A stretch of DNA of 64,000 nucleotides from Stichopus chloronotus (GCA_021234535.1 CM037838.1:15261966-15325965); one strand, 5' to 3'; numbered from the stretch's first letter, positions 36,712 through 50,586 are shown. Translations and numbers: made by a program. Notes: generated from the letters alone by a model not told the origin.

Positions 36712-38810
36712 GGCCGTAGCTATAGGGTTACATCTTTAAGGGAGTGTGAAGGTTATTTCAGATACTAGGATTACCCTCTCAGGAGGGGGAGAAAAATTAA
36801 ATGGGTGCAATCCTAACGAAAAGGGCATTATTTGCTGAAAAAAAACAAACAAATTATCTGCGAAAAAAATCTTTGGGAAGGGAGGAGACGAGTAACGGCA
36901 TGACTGTGTAAGCGGAGCTCCACATTGGTTTGAGGAGAGCGTACAAGAAACCTTTGGCTTCCCAAACCTCCGACACTGTCAGCATGTGCTTGTTCTGCAT
37001 GTACTGCCATCCTTGAAGCATGGATATTATGTCAGTTATTTCTTAATTCATGTAAAAGGAAAAATCAATCTAAGAAAAATGGTAATGCATATCAGGTCGG
37101 TTGAGGTGGTATAAGAATCTCAATGATTTACGCACCCTCTTCCATTATTTTCTTCGATAACTTGGCAAATACTTTGTGGCTGAAGACACAGGAACACCGA
37201 CAAGTAGATTTTTGGAGGAGACAGGCGCAATTTTAGCTTTTCACCCCCTCCCCCCCCCCCCCCGCAGGAAAAGGCATTCCCTGGGTGTCATGAGCTGAGG
37301 CTACCCAGCTTTGAAATATGAATTTCATGTCTGCAATTCCTACACGCATGTGAAAAGAAAAATCAATTACTTACAAAAGTAGCACTTACCGTGTTTCTTG
37401 AGATGGTACAATCGCAATGAATCGCAATGTATTATGCATCTTCTTTTATTATTATTTTTTTCTCTTTTGAGTACTTGACAAATAATTTCTTTGCTGAACG
37501 TATTGGCACATCGATGACTAGATTTTTATTTGGGGGGGGGGGGGGATTGGATTGTTTCATCGAATAGTGTTTGTGACCAACGAGAGGGGTTACCATCTAA
37601 GCCGAGCGCCACATCGGTTAGAGCGGAGCGTAGAAGAATATTTTCGCTTTTCAAAAGCTCCACATGGCAGAATACGGTACTTCCCGAGTGTACTTTAAAC
37701 TGCATGTACTCAGCTTTGAAATATGGCCTTCTTGTCTGCAATTAATCAATTCGTGTGAAGAAAGAATCACGTTTTAAAAATTGGTAATACTTGTCAGTTT
37801 GTTTGAGGTGATACAATAATCATAATAAGCTATGCATCCTCTTTCACTTTTTATGTTGAATTCGTGACAACTGTTTTTCGATTAACATATTTCACACTAG
37901 AAATTGGATGGAGGCAGATATTTCTTAAACTAATTATTTTGGTTACCAACCAGTTAGGTTACTATCTAAGCCCACAGCCACTATTTGTTGGAGCCGAAAG
38001 TACAAGATAATTTTGACTTTTCAAAATGTCCAAATGGCAGGAAACGACACTTAAGCGTGCACTGAAGCCGCAAGTACATATCCTCAAAACAGAATCTTAT
38101 GTCTTAATTAATGATAAAAACATTTGTGGAAAAATGGTACGAATTTGGATTGTTCTAACCTAGAATATTTATGCTATTGTTATTTCCAGGAGAGTACATC
38201 AACAGCTTTTCTTTCCAATCGATAAGTTATTTTTTTTAGAATTTTAAAACTTCCAGGTCATTTTCCTAGAGATGATAATCCCAGTAAAGTTCTTACAAAT
38301 GTTACTCTCTGACGATTAGCTTTGTATTACTTTCTACAACCGACGATGATTGCATAGTGACGTATGAAGCAAGTAATTGTACCGATGACTTTGTAATGAT
38401 AGCCAGCTTGATGGGAAAATAATGTTATGGAATAAAGTATACGTGGAGAAAGCATAGGATGAGTGATGGTTGTTAGGGAGGAGGTGTCGCCATTCCCTTT
38501 TAGAATTTTCTTTTACCTACTTGGTAACCTTAGATGCAATCGAGTGCAATTTTGGCGTCTTTTGAAGTGCTAGTCTTTTGCTAGATTGAGATATGACAAA
38601 TTCCAGGTGTTATTTTTATATTCTGTAACTATAGGCTGCATGGAATATGGGAAATTCTGCCTGGCATTTCAGAGTTATTGAGAATTTCTTCAAAGACCAG
38701 ATAACCATAAACACAATTTTGTACAATATTTGGCGTCTCTGAAGTCATAAAATGTGCTGGACTGAGATGTGAAAGATTCCAATCGGTATTTTAGATTTTC
38801 CGAAGTGTAT
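36712..38810 (+). repeat. Interspersed repeat family, copy B (with internal tandem units)
   Basis: This is the longest family member, opening with cagggccgtagctata. The core block recurs in tandem inside it at about 36,890, 37,590 and 37,965, with a partly matching unit at 37,140-37,330. The units are roughly 300-400 bp and diverged. Each has a ttcttcgataacttg...-like segment, a poly-G or poly-C run in two cases, a ctaagc...gcgccac segment and a ggcaggaaacgacact segment. The 3' part (38,130-38,810) parallels 21,220-21,950. It has no coding content. Confidence 0.5.
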
Positions 38811-41800
38811 GGCTTGCATACCTTGTTAAACAAACGTGCATTTCCCAATGAACATTTTTACAACTAGATAACCCTTGACCTGTCAGGATACTGAAGGCGA
38901 GTACACGTGGAACGAAAAGTGCACTGCGTTCATATCCATGGCGGATAGTGCAAACTCTAATATAACTGTATGTTAGTTCCCCCTTCTTTTGTTATTAAAC
39001 TGAATGGAAAAGAAAATTGGATTGCGGAACTGTTTTCCACAAATACGAAAGCTTAAACAGCATTCCCCGCTTAAGATATTATAAGACAGCTGGTCGTTTA
39101 GGACTAGAGTAAGATATCAAATCACATGGCGTGAATATATCTCTATTGAGCATTCGCCTACTTGAAAACAGAATACCCATCTTCCTGTAGAGGAAGAGAA
39201 AAAAAAAAAAAAAAAACAGAAAAGCGGTAGCTTTTACCTTGCAATGAGTCATGTCACCAAAATTCCAATACACAACTGCAGATTCCCTGGCTAGTACCAC
39301 AGATAATAAAAGGTCAAATGGTAGATTGCGTATCGTGAATCAATTTAAGGCAAAATATTAGCAAAATAACGACACGTGACTATTGTCTTAACAGGTAGTC
39401 AAACAAGAAAATGAGAATTACAGAAAAAGAGAAACCAAGCGAAAAGAAATTCGTGTAATTCCTGCTCCTGCTGTAGTCAAAATGTGATTTATTATGACCG
39501 GAACAGGTTTCAATATTGAAAATTTGAGCAGTGGACGAAATTGTGATGTGCTATCATTTTCAGCTATAGCAGTTTAAAGACATAAACTGATTGTAAAACT
39601 TTATGCTGTCAGTGTGAAAGATGTAGATAATGTAAAGAATATCATGATCGTTGCCTTAATGTAAATTCAACCTTATACATATATAGTTCAAATGAGGGTA
39701 GATGGACTGTACCTAATTTATATTATAACGATTAAAGGAACACTGAAGCAACATCCCGACGACTTCAAAAGCCTGAAAACGTCGGAAACAAAGTACACAA
39801 TGCATCACGTGATAACATCAAATGCGTGTGGTGAAAGTACAATGTTTAAAGACAAATAATGTTAATGAATCAACCAATTACTATTTCCCACAAAAACTGT
39901 ACATCCACTTAACGTTCTCCTTATGACTGTATGGCATATCCAAACATTTCCAGAGTACAAAAGTGTTGCATTATTGATTGTCGTATGCCTATTTGTGAAA
40001 AAATAAGCGTTTTAAGTTATTAAAACTTACATTGTTGCCTCAGCCTGTTGACTTCAGTTAACGTAAACGTTCTCGACAAATCTGTAAACGTGGATGGTAA
40101 TTAACTTGACACGTTTGCACTTTGATCGATGTTACAAGTCGTTGACCTTGACTAACATCAAGTGACATTTGACCTTCTTATAAAAAATAATGAAAATCAG
40201 TGAACATCAGCGAAGTCATATCCCTGCGCACCAAGGGTATTTTAGTCAGAGCTAAATTTCCAAACATATTTAAATTTCTTCCAATGTCTTTTAAACAGAC
40301 CAACGTGTGAAGTACCCACATTATACTCGCATCGGTTTCATCGTATGGAAAAACCTTAGGCTTGCGCAACAAATACACATTGAGACCAGACGCGTATGGA
40401 ACTCCATCTTTTTTCGTTGAAAGAATATGCATGATCAAATATTGTTTGTAGGATGTAATCGTGAAGACGATATATATCAACATACATGATATGAGAACTA
40501 TCTAGATATTTGTTTACAGTGAACCAAAAGTAAAAAATACTAACCAACGCTATACAAACTACACAAACAAACATTACCCAAAGCTTTACTCAAAATGAAC
40601 ACCTACGAAACAATCTTTCATGTGTTGTCCAGAGAATAAATTAACACCTGGTTTGTTCGCTTAAGTCAGCAATTCAATTTGAAAACGGGAACACAAAAGA
40701 TCCTTATTTCATCTGCTATTTTATCAGGGAATATTCTTGACCACTGTTAGATGACTCCGTTCTCTGGTTTCTCTTCAAAGCCCGCCCCCTAACTCATCTA
40801 GATTAATGAACTATTCAGAGAGTGCAAAACCTCTGAAAGCAAAGAAGTTTACTGATATTCACCCTCTGTCAAGAAGAATTTTTTGTATCACAAGATATTT
40901 CTTCGAGGTTTGTACGGTTTGTACAGTAACCATACTCAATTATACTATTTTAAGACACAAACAGATATGGAAACTTCTTATTTTTATTTAAAGAACTTCT
41001 TTTCATTGATTTGCAATGCTTGTGTGAAAACAGTAGAAGCAACATTGAGCATGTGCAAGCTCAACTAAAAACACACGTTTATGTATCAGCGTTACAGTTG
41101 GGAGAGTGAAAGTACCCCTGTGGAACCCGGAGAGGCAATTTCCGGGTCTCTAGGGAGTATTTTTGTACATTTTCTGGTACGCCCATGACAGTGCTCCCCC
41201 CTCATCGAAATCGTCCCACAATTTTAACTATCATTTAAATGATGATGGGCGTTATTTTGGCCTTGCCCCCTCCCCTAATTTGTAAATATATTAATAATAA
41301 AATAACATATATTAATTTATAAAATAACATTAAAAACAAGTTGAACAATTCGATTTTCGGTTGTAGGACAAAAAGGTTTTTACAAAAAGTAATATAAACA
41401 TTACAAAACTTATTCAAATCGAAGATAAACGTCTATCTTAGAGGGCGTCAGTCAGTAATTTATTTCAGTTACGGTGTTCATAACTGCACAGGGAACTGTT
41501 TAATTAAGAAGAATACGAGGCTATTCTGACAAGGCGTACATACCTATCTGAAAAGTACCCATGCATTTGGCAGTATTTCTACACTTACAAGTTAAGCGCT
41601 ACTAAACAACACAGGACCAATTTTGCCATTTCTGACAACAGAATGAATTATTGAAGGATATGTTTTATAAGAGGGGAATTAAATTGACATATGAGGTTGT
41701 CCACCTATCGGGATAATGATAACTGGGTTTTAGATCGATCGGTCATTCCCATCTCGTCACTCGTTCAACACTTCATTAAATAATAATATGGGGAAAAAGG

Positions 41801-43012
41801 AAGGTGAGATTATAATTTTTGTTACATTTGGCCGTTTTATGAAAGAAATATCAACATAGTTATTCCAAAGTCAAATACAAGTTTCCCGCATAGGGGATTG
41901 AAAATGATTATGTCCGATATTTTCTTTTTTGTCAAAGTTGTTTTCTTATTTTTCCCAAGTATGTCGTTTTTCGTTTCCAATAATTGCAAGTTATAAATTA
42001 TTTTTATGCTGTTATCAACTGTTGGTTACAGTTATTGAGACCATTGTTATTATTCAATAAAATGTCAGAGAAACCTTTAAAAAGTCAAAACATGCCAAAA
42101 TGCATCAGTTTATGTTCTTCTCCATTACATAATTTCTATTTATACAATTAAAACAACGAATTCATATTGTTGGTTCACGGATTCATAAAAATTATACGTT
42201 GGGTCGAAAAACAAACAGGATTCTATTTGTTATCCTGTGAAAAAAGTCAATAGGATAATTGTTATCCAATTATTATTAGATTTTTAATCTTGTATTGAAA
42301 GTTTTTTTTTTTTTTTTTTGCCTTTAGATTTTGTTCTGTAACTGTTTTACAACATTTAAAATTCTTCGTGAGAGATAATGGAAGGTTAATAATGCACGAT
42401 CATGGACTTTAATGCAACTATGCAATAAGACGCACCCAAGTATATTCAGCAATAGCATAACCAACACTCCGAGACTTCATATATACGAAATGTATTTATA
42501 AAAATGTCGAAAACGAAAGAAAATTTGAGTTTGAGTTTGTGAATAACCACTTTGCATTAGAAAGTGAAAGGAATTTGAGTTTGTAAACACACCCGAGGAA
42601 ACTTAAGCAAGATTCACAACTTTTCAACAATGTTCGTGCGCGATGGACAAAGTACCACCATTGCTTTGTGTGAGATAGTAGACGAAATAACGAGAGGGGT
42701 GGAAGGGGAGGTAGTATCCAATTCCTGGGAATGGCATGGAGAAGGGTCCGAGAGAAACCCTTTTAGGAAACATTTTTAGCATCATATAATGATATGGAAA
42801 CAGGCGATACAATATATGACTAGTTTCAATGAGTTGTAGGTTTCATTTCATAATTTTACGTTTTGAAAACTAATGCAATTAATCCTTTTGTTTTATTTCA
42901 TGTCGCAGATTGACATTCATAGGAAAGACGCTGACAAAGAGGCAAAAGATTTCTAGTTAATAATCAGCAGCTATGTCGTTTAGAGCGTCACTTCACATAC
43001 ATGAATTAATAT
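38811..43012. other. Non-coding DNA
   Basis: No gene supported. Overlapping frames at 40,178-40,574 and 40,806-41,068 lack domains. T- or A-runs are at 39,192 and 42,302. Confidence 0.45.
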
Positions 43013-43330
43013 GCAGGGGTGCCGCTAGGATGATCTAGTGGGCATGCTATGGCACTTATCACAATACGTCTATAAAACGGGCATTTCAGGCCCATTGGTT
43101 GGTTGGATCGTAAATAAATAATTTTGGCTAGAAACCATCCAGATGGCCGAGAAACGGCTCTTCGCGGGTTTCCTAAGCTACATTAACCCAACCTTAAAAT
43201 ATTGAACGGAGGTCTGTAATGTTCTAATGAAAGAGGAAAATATCAATCTAGATATCAATATATCAATGAAAAATGGTAATTATTTGGATTGCTTTAATTT
43301 AGAATAAAGGTTGCTCTTATGTAGTAAATC
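43013..43330 (+). repeat. Interspersed repeat family, partial copy
   Basis: The opening caggggtgccgctaggatga is a transposon-like terminus. It is followed by family text (ggcccattggttggttgg, ccagatggccgagaaacgg, then taagct.cat, then tggtaattatttggattgct). The right end is not identified. Confidence 0.4.
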
Positions 43331-45000
43331 GTTTCACATTAGAAGCAATCTGGCCATCTACTCGGAGTGGTACCGCCTACGGTAATAAGTTGTTCACAAA
43401 GTGATGGCACACTAACAGTTTAAACATCTTACAGTGAGGAAATTGGTTGAAGAAAAATTTCAACGCAACCATTGTTACATTTTTTGTTGTTAATATTTTC
43501 TTTCACTAAACTAATTTATTCATGTCTTTAGTTCCCTACGATTATGACCTGAATTACCTTCCCCCCTCTTGGACATTTGCCCGGCGACTAGGAACTCATA
43601 GTGATTTAACTATTTTGTTTTGAGAAAATGAATTATTGGTGAAGTGATATCATCAAAGAAAACATAGCATGCGATACCATGTGATAAAACACAATGTATG
43701 TTAGGTAAAAGGGGAGACAAGTTACTGGCCAAATATTTACCACATGTAAAAAATAGTGTGTAATTTACCTAGGTTAAAAGTGATCTTATTGGTATAAACG
43801 GCTCTAGTAAACAGTAAAGCCACCAATGATATTCGTTCGTCTCAATAGACGAAAAAATCATCAATAGAAAAGATAAAACGTCACAAATTTTCAAAGGCAA
43901 TAAACGTTTTGAATTGAAAAGCCGAAACAACGAATTATGCATACACTCTATTTAAAACACTATGGGTAACATTGACCATAGTAATTGGAGAGTATCTAAA
44001 ACAATACAAACTATTACAGATAGTTAAACTTATGATAAACACTTCTATAACAAACACGGATATGTGTATGAATTCCATTGGAGCTAGGACTACTTGTGAA
44101 AGTTCAAAAACATCTACAATGATCTAAAATAGTTACCGGGCCATGTTACTATTAATTTTGCTATTATGGAGAGGGGATTCCTGAGTTCACAGATTCATGA
44201 GCAATATACTAACAGGGGTTTATGTTGTCATTACTACATTGAATATTAGCACGAAATATTCATAATTCTCGTAAAACTGAGCGCTTCATGACTACTTTAC
44301 CTGACGCGGAGGGGCCACTAAGCCACTCTTTCTTCTTTCAAAAGCAATGGCGTGTTAGCTTTAGTCCATAAGCCATTCATTTATCCATTGTATTTATACG
44401 CTGTCTGAGTGTTCAAGGCGTGGTCACATCTACCTGGTAGTGTAGATAATATCCAATTGGGGTTAATGGAAGGGCTGTACGGGGACACAGCACGAATGAG
44501 TGCAGCGATAGCGTTAACACCCGAGAGTTGTCCATACATAATAAACAAGATTTTGGATAAAAGAAAACAAGAAAAAAAAAGAACATTTGGGTTTGTACAT
44601 AACCGCATGTCAGCAAACCATGCAATAATATGTCAACAAATGTTTGTGAACGATAGACAAAGTACCATCATTACTACCACCATTATGTTTATTTGTAAGA
44701 TAACTGACAACAAAACACCGCCGATTTTTGTCATATTCATAATTGTACTCATTAACGGACCGTCCCATATCAATGAGATTTGCTAAATGTAATGCATTTT
44801 GCATTATGAGTATTATGATACTTTAAAACATATTCTTCTGGCAATGAAAAAAAATTTAGTGGTGCTTTGCAGGGAAGCAATTTATTGTTGACATGACTGT
44901 GCCATACAGTGTTGTGGTTATAGCAGATGAAAGCAATGTTGAACTGTGATTTTAATCCACTCCCTCATTTAAGATATTAGAGCTTGCCGAAAACTATGAG
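43331..45000. other. Non-coding DNA
   Basis: The 125-codon frame at 44,409-44,786 overlaps two - strand frames and shows no domain or splice context. It is treated as non-coding. Confidence 0.45.
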
Positions 45001-45480
45001 TCTTTTTTACAAAGCCGCTATGTGGTCATAAGTGGGTGAAGGTTCATCTTATTTCTGTAACAGTATTTTCAGTACGTACGTCAGTTAGAAGGAATACAGT
45101 TGTACTTTGAACTTCCTAAAGAAGAAAAAGCAAAACAAACTTGATATATACATTTCTTTTATCGCCTTTTTTACAAAGCTACTATGTGGTCATAAGTGAG
45201 TAAAGGTTTATCTTATTTCTGAAGAGTATTTTCAGTACGTACTTGAGTTAGAAGGAATGCAATTGTACTTTGAACTTCTTATAGCAGAAAAAAGAACTTG
45301 ATATATAAATTTCTTTTATCGTCTTTTTTGCAAAGCCTCTTTGTGGTCATAAGTGAGTAAAGGTGTACCTTATTTCTGTTAGAGTATTTTCAGTACGTAT
45401 TTGAGTTACAAGGAATACAATTGTACTTTGAACTTCTTATAGAAGAAAAAACAAACTTGATATATTCATTTCTTTTATCG
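45001..45480 (+). repeat. Tandem repeat, three units of about 160 bp
   Basis: The units are 45001-45164, 45165-45321 and 45322-45480. Each begins cttttttacaaag-like, contains gtggtcataagtg, tattttcagtacgta and ttgtactttgaactt, and ends ttcttttatcg. Identity between units looks high (well above 85%), so it is a fairly recent local triplication. It is not protein coding. Confidence 0.92.
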
Positions 45481-48118
45481 TAAGTTAAACTTGAAGACAG
45501 CATGCATATAAACTTTGTATAAAAGAATCACAATCATATACGCAATGTCCATCGACTCCCAGATTAGTCTCATAACTTGCCAACGCCATCTTGTTGTAAC
45601 AGTGACTTTCATGGTTGTCTGTGGATGAAACTTATGACTCTCTCTTTTTTTTTTTTTGCGTATGACATTCTTCAAATTTTCAAACTGGAAAACTGTCAGT
45701 TTTTGTGGTGAGTTATACACAAAAGTAACGTAGTCTGATAATAGAGTGTTGTTACATACATATGAAAGCTGTTAATTAAGAACGGTGTGCATTTCGATGT
45801 GTTTCGATGCGGTGGTGCATTTCCTAATTTGCCTATTATCATAGTGGACGCCGACCGCGGCCTCAGTACCCAGACTGATCGATCAGAGGTCACGTACATT
45901 ATTACCTTTATTAGCACTTTTTTGTTTTAATTTCATGTGATTATTGTAAAGAAAAGATCTACATCGAGTACGTAGCGGGACGTCACTAATGATGGAGACG
46001 ATAAAAATTGAGTAGTTGAGTGTATTTAACATGATTTGATGTTGTAGTCTCATAGGTAAGGTCAATAGTGCAATTGCAAAGCTTGTATTTATGACTTCAA
46101 GAGTAGTTATTTTACGACGATAAGTTACAATTAAGTGTGGACGAAACTAGTGGAGAGAGCCAGTAGCCTGTTACTTATACGTCGTTGTGACCACTAACAA
46201 TTAATTTTGGATTCCAATTGGTACTTCATTCACAAGGTCAGTTCACATGGGAAAACCTTAGATTACTTTTTGAAGGAAAACGCATTTTATTGTAACAAGG
46301 ACTTGAGGGTCAAACACTGTGGGTTGCTAATCTTCATTGCTTCAAATACCACCACCTTCATCCATTTGGCCATAACCTTGGTATATTACGTAGACGTTTC
46401 ATATTCCAAATTAATTTTTCAGCACTTCAATTGAGAATACGATGCAATGTGTTGTGACTACATTAGAGTTCAAATTCTTGCCTATTTGTTTTTTGACTGC
46501 TTCTTAGTTAAGGATTATTGGCCACCGTTACCATCATTGTTTTGCTCATCTTCATCCTCATCTGGATGGTCTAGCCACAAAATTTTGTGTTGACTAGTTT
46601 GATCATCTAAGCATTCTAGGGAAACTCCCATTTATTTCCCACGGTTGTCGAGATATTATCAGTGGAAGTTACCCACTTTGCTACTAACTGTGAACTTGAA
46701 GCAAGCAGGAGTGAGGTCATCTTCTCACATTGCTGAAGAGTTTTTTGTTTCAATTATTGGATATATTATTTTGACCTTGAAATCAATGGGTGGTCAGCCT
46801 AAATACTTCTTATATGAATGTCACATAACTCTTATGCTCCTCATACATTCACATTATGATAGAACTATATAGATATTAAAGTATTAAATTTGGTGTACAC
46901 CTTAAGGAAAAACATAAACTGCTTTATCAATGAGAGCAGATGATATCGCACCTGCCTGCTTCAAGTTGGTAACTTCAGCTGCTCATATCTCGGGAATCAC
47001 ACATGCGAACTGAATTTAATTGTCCCTGTAATGGTCTGAGTAACTTTCTTTTCAACATGGTAAACCAATGTCTATGTTTAGACCATCATTTTAAAAGCAG
47101 AATTGACTAAACCACACCGTACCGTTAGTCAGTTGTGTCATTCAGGCTGGTCTGAAAACCGTGTGATGGACGCAGAGTGCCAAAACAGAACCACCTTGCT
47201 CCTATCCGTTATTCTTTTAATTAAGTTTTGAAGGTGTGCAGTCATAGCTCTCAGTCAGTGTATCACTTGACAGCAGGCTTTTTTTTTTATTTTCTCATTG
47301 GTGTCCCCAGCTGTGGGTAAAATACTGCCATACCTGGTGTACCTGTTCCTATTTTATTATACATTTTGAATTGAAACCCAGACATGGACTTGCAGTGGCA
47401 AACGTCTTACCAAATCAGGCCATATATAAAGCAGTTGCGGAGTTGCAGATGTCATTTATATTGGTTCGAACTATATCAATCATGGACAGATTTCAAATCA
47501 GTGATTTTTAGGCAAGTTCCAGATGTAATCTTCAAAGACACATCATCAACACCGGCAATGTGTTTCTATTCCTTGAGAACATAACGATAAAGTCAGAACC
47601 AGTAGAGAGTCGACTTCTTTCTAATTACTTCCTTGTGAAACATGTCTTCTAGGGCCTCATTATCCACCATTCTTGGGAAACTTGTGGAGAAGCACACTAT
47701 TTAGTGAAGTTGTGACATTCTGCATTTTCGGGTCTTATGATATTTTACACGGTGTAAAACTGGAATATTATATTATCTTAATTGTAAGTTGTGTGAAAGC
47801 CTACATCTAACTCATTGTATTGCGGTTACGGGTGTTATAACAGGTACATTTAAAAATTAAGTCTACTGTAATGTGTGCACATTTAATGTTGATAAAAGAA
47901 TGCTGTTTTAGTAGTTGCAAGATATTGTGATAGTTCTTCAATCGCAGCATTGAGCACCTTCTAAAAATCGTGTCAAACACAAGGAAATATGGAACAAATT
48001 ACATTATGTTTAATCACACACATCTTCGTGCTAAGGTAGGCTAAATATTTCTGTCAATTAAAATTGATTCCATTCAGTTTAAAACAACTTAGAAGAACTG
48101 GTTCCTTCATCAGAATAG
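45481..48118. other. Unassigned DNA upstream of the candidate exons
   Basis: Several frames of about 65-80 codons (46,207-46,434; 46,645-46,872; 47,384-47,584) have somewhat coding-like composition but no domain and no confident splice sites. They could be untranslated or exon sequence of gene 2, but I cannot support that. Confidence 0.35.
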
Positions 48119-48336
48119 ATTACTTTTGCTGCCACACATTTTTCAAATGAGTACCGTTGTTCTAATGGAATTGATTGTAATCATATAGTAGACTACAAAA
48201 ACAGCGCGTGTGATAAAGATACATGTAATTATGACATTCAAGTGTTACCATTACCTGCTGTATCGTTTGATTTCGTTCAGTTGAAAGAAAATATCAACAT
48301 TAATGATTTGTTTCGCTGCATGTACGTTTATCAGGC
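48119..48336 (+). CDS. Candidate cysteine-rich exon (unknown protein, possibly gene 2)
   Basis: Between an AG (aatag, 48114-48118) and a strong donor (gtaagt at 48337) one frame is open for 72 codons plus 2 nt. It contains five cysteines in NEYRCSNGIDC, NSACDKDTC and DLFRCMYVYQ contexts. An in-frame stop just before the AG fits an exon edge. The composition looks like an extracellular or Ig-like domain fragment, but no family is recognised. It lies 2.9 kb upstream of the gene 2 NACHT exon on the same strand. Its phase-2 end does not join the phase-0 NACHT exon directly, so another exon would be needed. The acceptor has only a weak pyrimidine tract. Low-to-moderate confidence. Confidence 0.35.
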
Positions 48337-50356
48337 GTAAGTATTGTGATATCTCCTGTGTTTTGATGGAAATAAGTGGCGTTTATATATTAGATCAAAG
48401 ATGAGACAAGAGAAGAGATCCAAGGCGTGTGATGTGGTACTATCTCTACCTTATCCTGTTCAATCCAGTTACTAAATAAGTATATTATCAAAGATGTAAA
48501 AAGTGGTGGCAGTATGTACGTTTTATAATACACAAAATTACAAGTATCTATTTAATTGAGCTAGCCTAAGTCATGCATGCGGTTAAAGATTAAAAAAAAT
48601 CTTTTCTCTTTGTGCTTATGTTTGTGTATGTGCGTCAATACAGTTGTCACTGTGGTAGAGTTTGAACGAGTTAATATTGGCATCAATGTGGACAGTCGTT
48701 ATTTGCATGAGACGTACGCCTTTTATTTCCACAAACATTAACAAGCTTATACCCTTGGTCAGTATCTAAGGTACATATCAATGGCAGAAGCATGTAAAAT
48801 TTTAAGTTAGTTGTTTATGGAAGAACTTTGATGACAACACTGCCCTGCCACTCAGTTTGAAGATATTTTAATGTGTACCATAAGACCTTAACACTTTTCA
48901 CTAATATGATGTATTATAATTTGTAACTTGTGGCAGTTTCTTGATGAGAGTATCACAAATAAGGCGCAGTTAAGTGATGTGCTAACATAAGAATTGCAAT
49001 GACGTATTTTCGGGAACTACACTGTTCCAGCAGTTTGACTCCATGAAACATGTAACATTACCACGTTGCAAATTAATCCACAACCAATTCGTCATATGAA
49101 CCAACTTCACCCCAGACCAGAAGAATAGGTTTTCCAGTACACGCAATCTTCTTTCCCATCCTTCTTGCATTTTACAAGTTGTATGGTTCATTTCAATACA
49201 GCTTAATGGTTAAATGTTGATTGAAGATAACGCCTATGATGTCTTATTCAAAGAACAATAAAGAAAGAAAATGAAAGATAAAGGTTATGTGTAATGCTTG
49301 AATGAAATTCCAACTAACTGAATAGGTACATTCAGAAAAACATAGTTTACAGATGTACAAGAGTAAAAGGCACAAATTAAAGTACACATTAAATTTCAAC
49401 TCTAATTTCTCTCATTTGAGAGAAAATTCACGAATTTTTTGCTGCTAAGTCAGTGTCAGCTCATTAATGTAAAAAAAGATAAATATTTATATACCTTATG
49501 GAGAGGAAAGAAGCATGTAAACAGTATTACACGTATAATGATAATGTTAAAAAGTACACAACTCATGTTGTTTATAATGCAAACAGTTACACTATTGAAC
49601 CTTGAACGTATGACAGAAGTAAATAAACAATTCGCCCAAAAAATATTTCAATTCGTTGTCAATAAGTATATCTTGTTTCTAAAGTTTACTGTGTCCGATG
49701 ATAAAACAAGGTAAATCATACCAGATCCATAACTCCCTATGGTTATATTGAGACTCAGTCAGGCTCCCTCTAGTTATCATCCAGTAAATTTCCATTGTGA
49801 TTGTTACTCTCTGCACTTGATGTGGTGTAACACTAACAATCGTCTTGGCTCTCACATGAGGTATAATACTCCCATGGTGTCGTTTTACAATCTGTGATTA
49901 CGACAATGTTTCAACATAACTGTAGTAGATTGAGAGTTCCAACATCCCTTCGGTTATTATTGAATTACCGACTGTTCTACACAACCTACATTTATATCAC
50001 TTTTATTACCTTATACAATATCTGTACATACTATGATACTTGCCACGATGATCTGGTATGCTGGTAGTGAATAAACGTACACACAACAACCGGTTAACCT
50101 CTATTGCTACTGTCTTTATTGCACTACTGTGCCTTGCACCGGAGTCTCTCCACAATAATGTCAACATAACGCATGAAGTTCGTACATAGCTAGAAGGAAT
50201 GTACTTACAAACAGTTTATTTGTGCTCGTGGCAATTGTTCCTTACTGACGTCATAGGCTGCGAAAATAGTTTCGATCGTGTATATCAATGATAGTGTAAT
50301 AAACTTTGCAGTGTTTCTTATTGTTTACGAGAAAAGAGACAACAAGTCACAATCTT

Positions 50357-50398
<42 letters not shown>

Positions 50399-50474
50399 TG
50401 TCAAATGTTGTTTTGACAGGTTTTGCCCACGTGTCATTTGATCTGAGTTTTTTTTTTTCTTTTTAAATTTTCAG
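48337..50474. other. Intron-like or intergenic DNA
   Basis: AT-rich, with scattered open frames (49,439-49,714 is the longest, 91 codons) and no recognised domain. A (TTG)13 microsatellite lies near its right end. Confidence 0.45.
50357..50395 (+). repeat. (TTG)13 microsatellite
   Basis: Perfect trinucleotide run of 13 units, about 80 bp before the candidate exon at 50,475. The valine-rich frame through it is an artefact. Confidence 0.95.
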
Positions 50475-50586
50475 ATTTTCTTACTCGAGTAATGGGCTGT
50501 GTTTCACCTCCAACAGGCCACGATGAGCTTAGCCAGATCCCGACATTCAGAACCTGCTATGACACCATCGGGTCTGTCACTATCAG
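50475..50586 (+). CDS. Candidate short exon upstream of gene 2 NACHT exon
   Basis: A T-rich tract plus cag (50472-50474) and a cag/gtagaag donor (50587) bracket 112 nt of more balanced base composition than its surroundings. One frame is open throughout (from the third base, phase 1 in, phase 2 out) and includes MGCVSPPTGHDELSQ, where ATG could be a start. The frame predicted by joining the exon at 48,119 to the NACHT exon has a TGA, so a simple chain of the three exons fails. It could be a first exon, a non-coding exon or a chance signal. Confidence 0.25.

Noticed and set aside
44409..44786. 125-codon frame
   Set aside because: Two - strand frames overlap it, no domain is recognisable and no flanking gene structure is seen.
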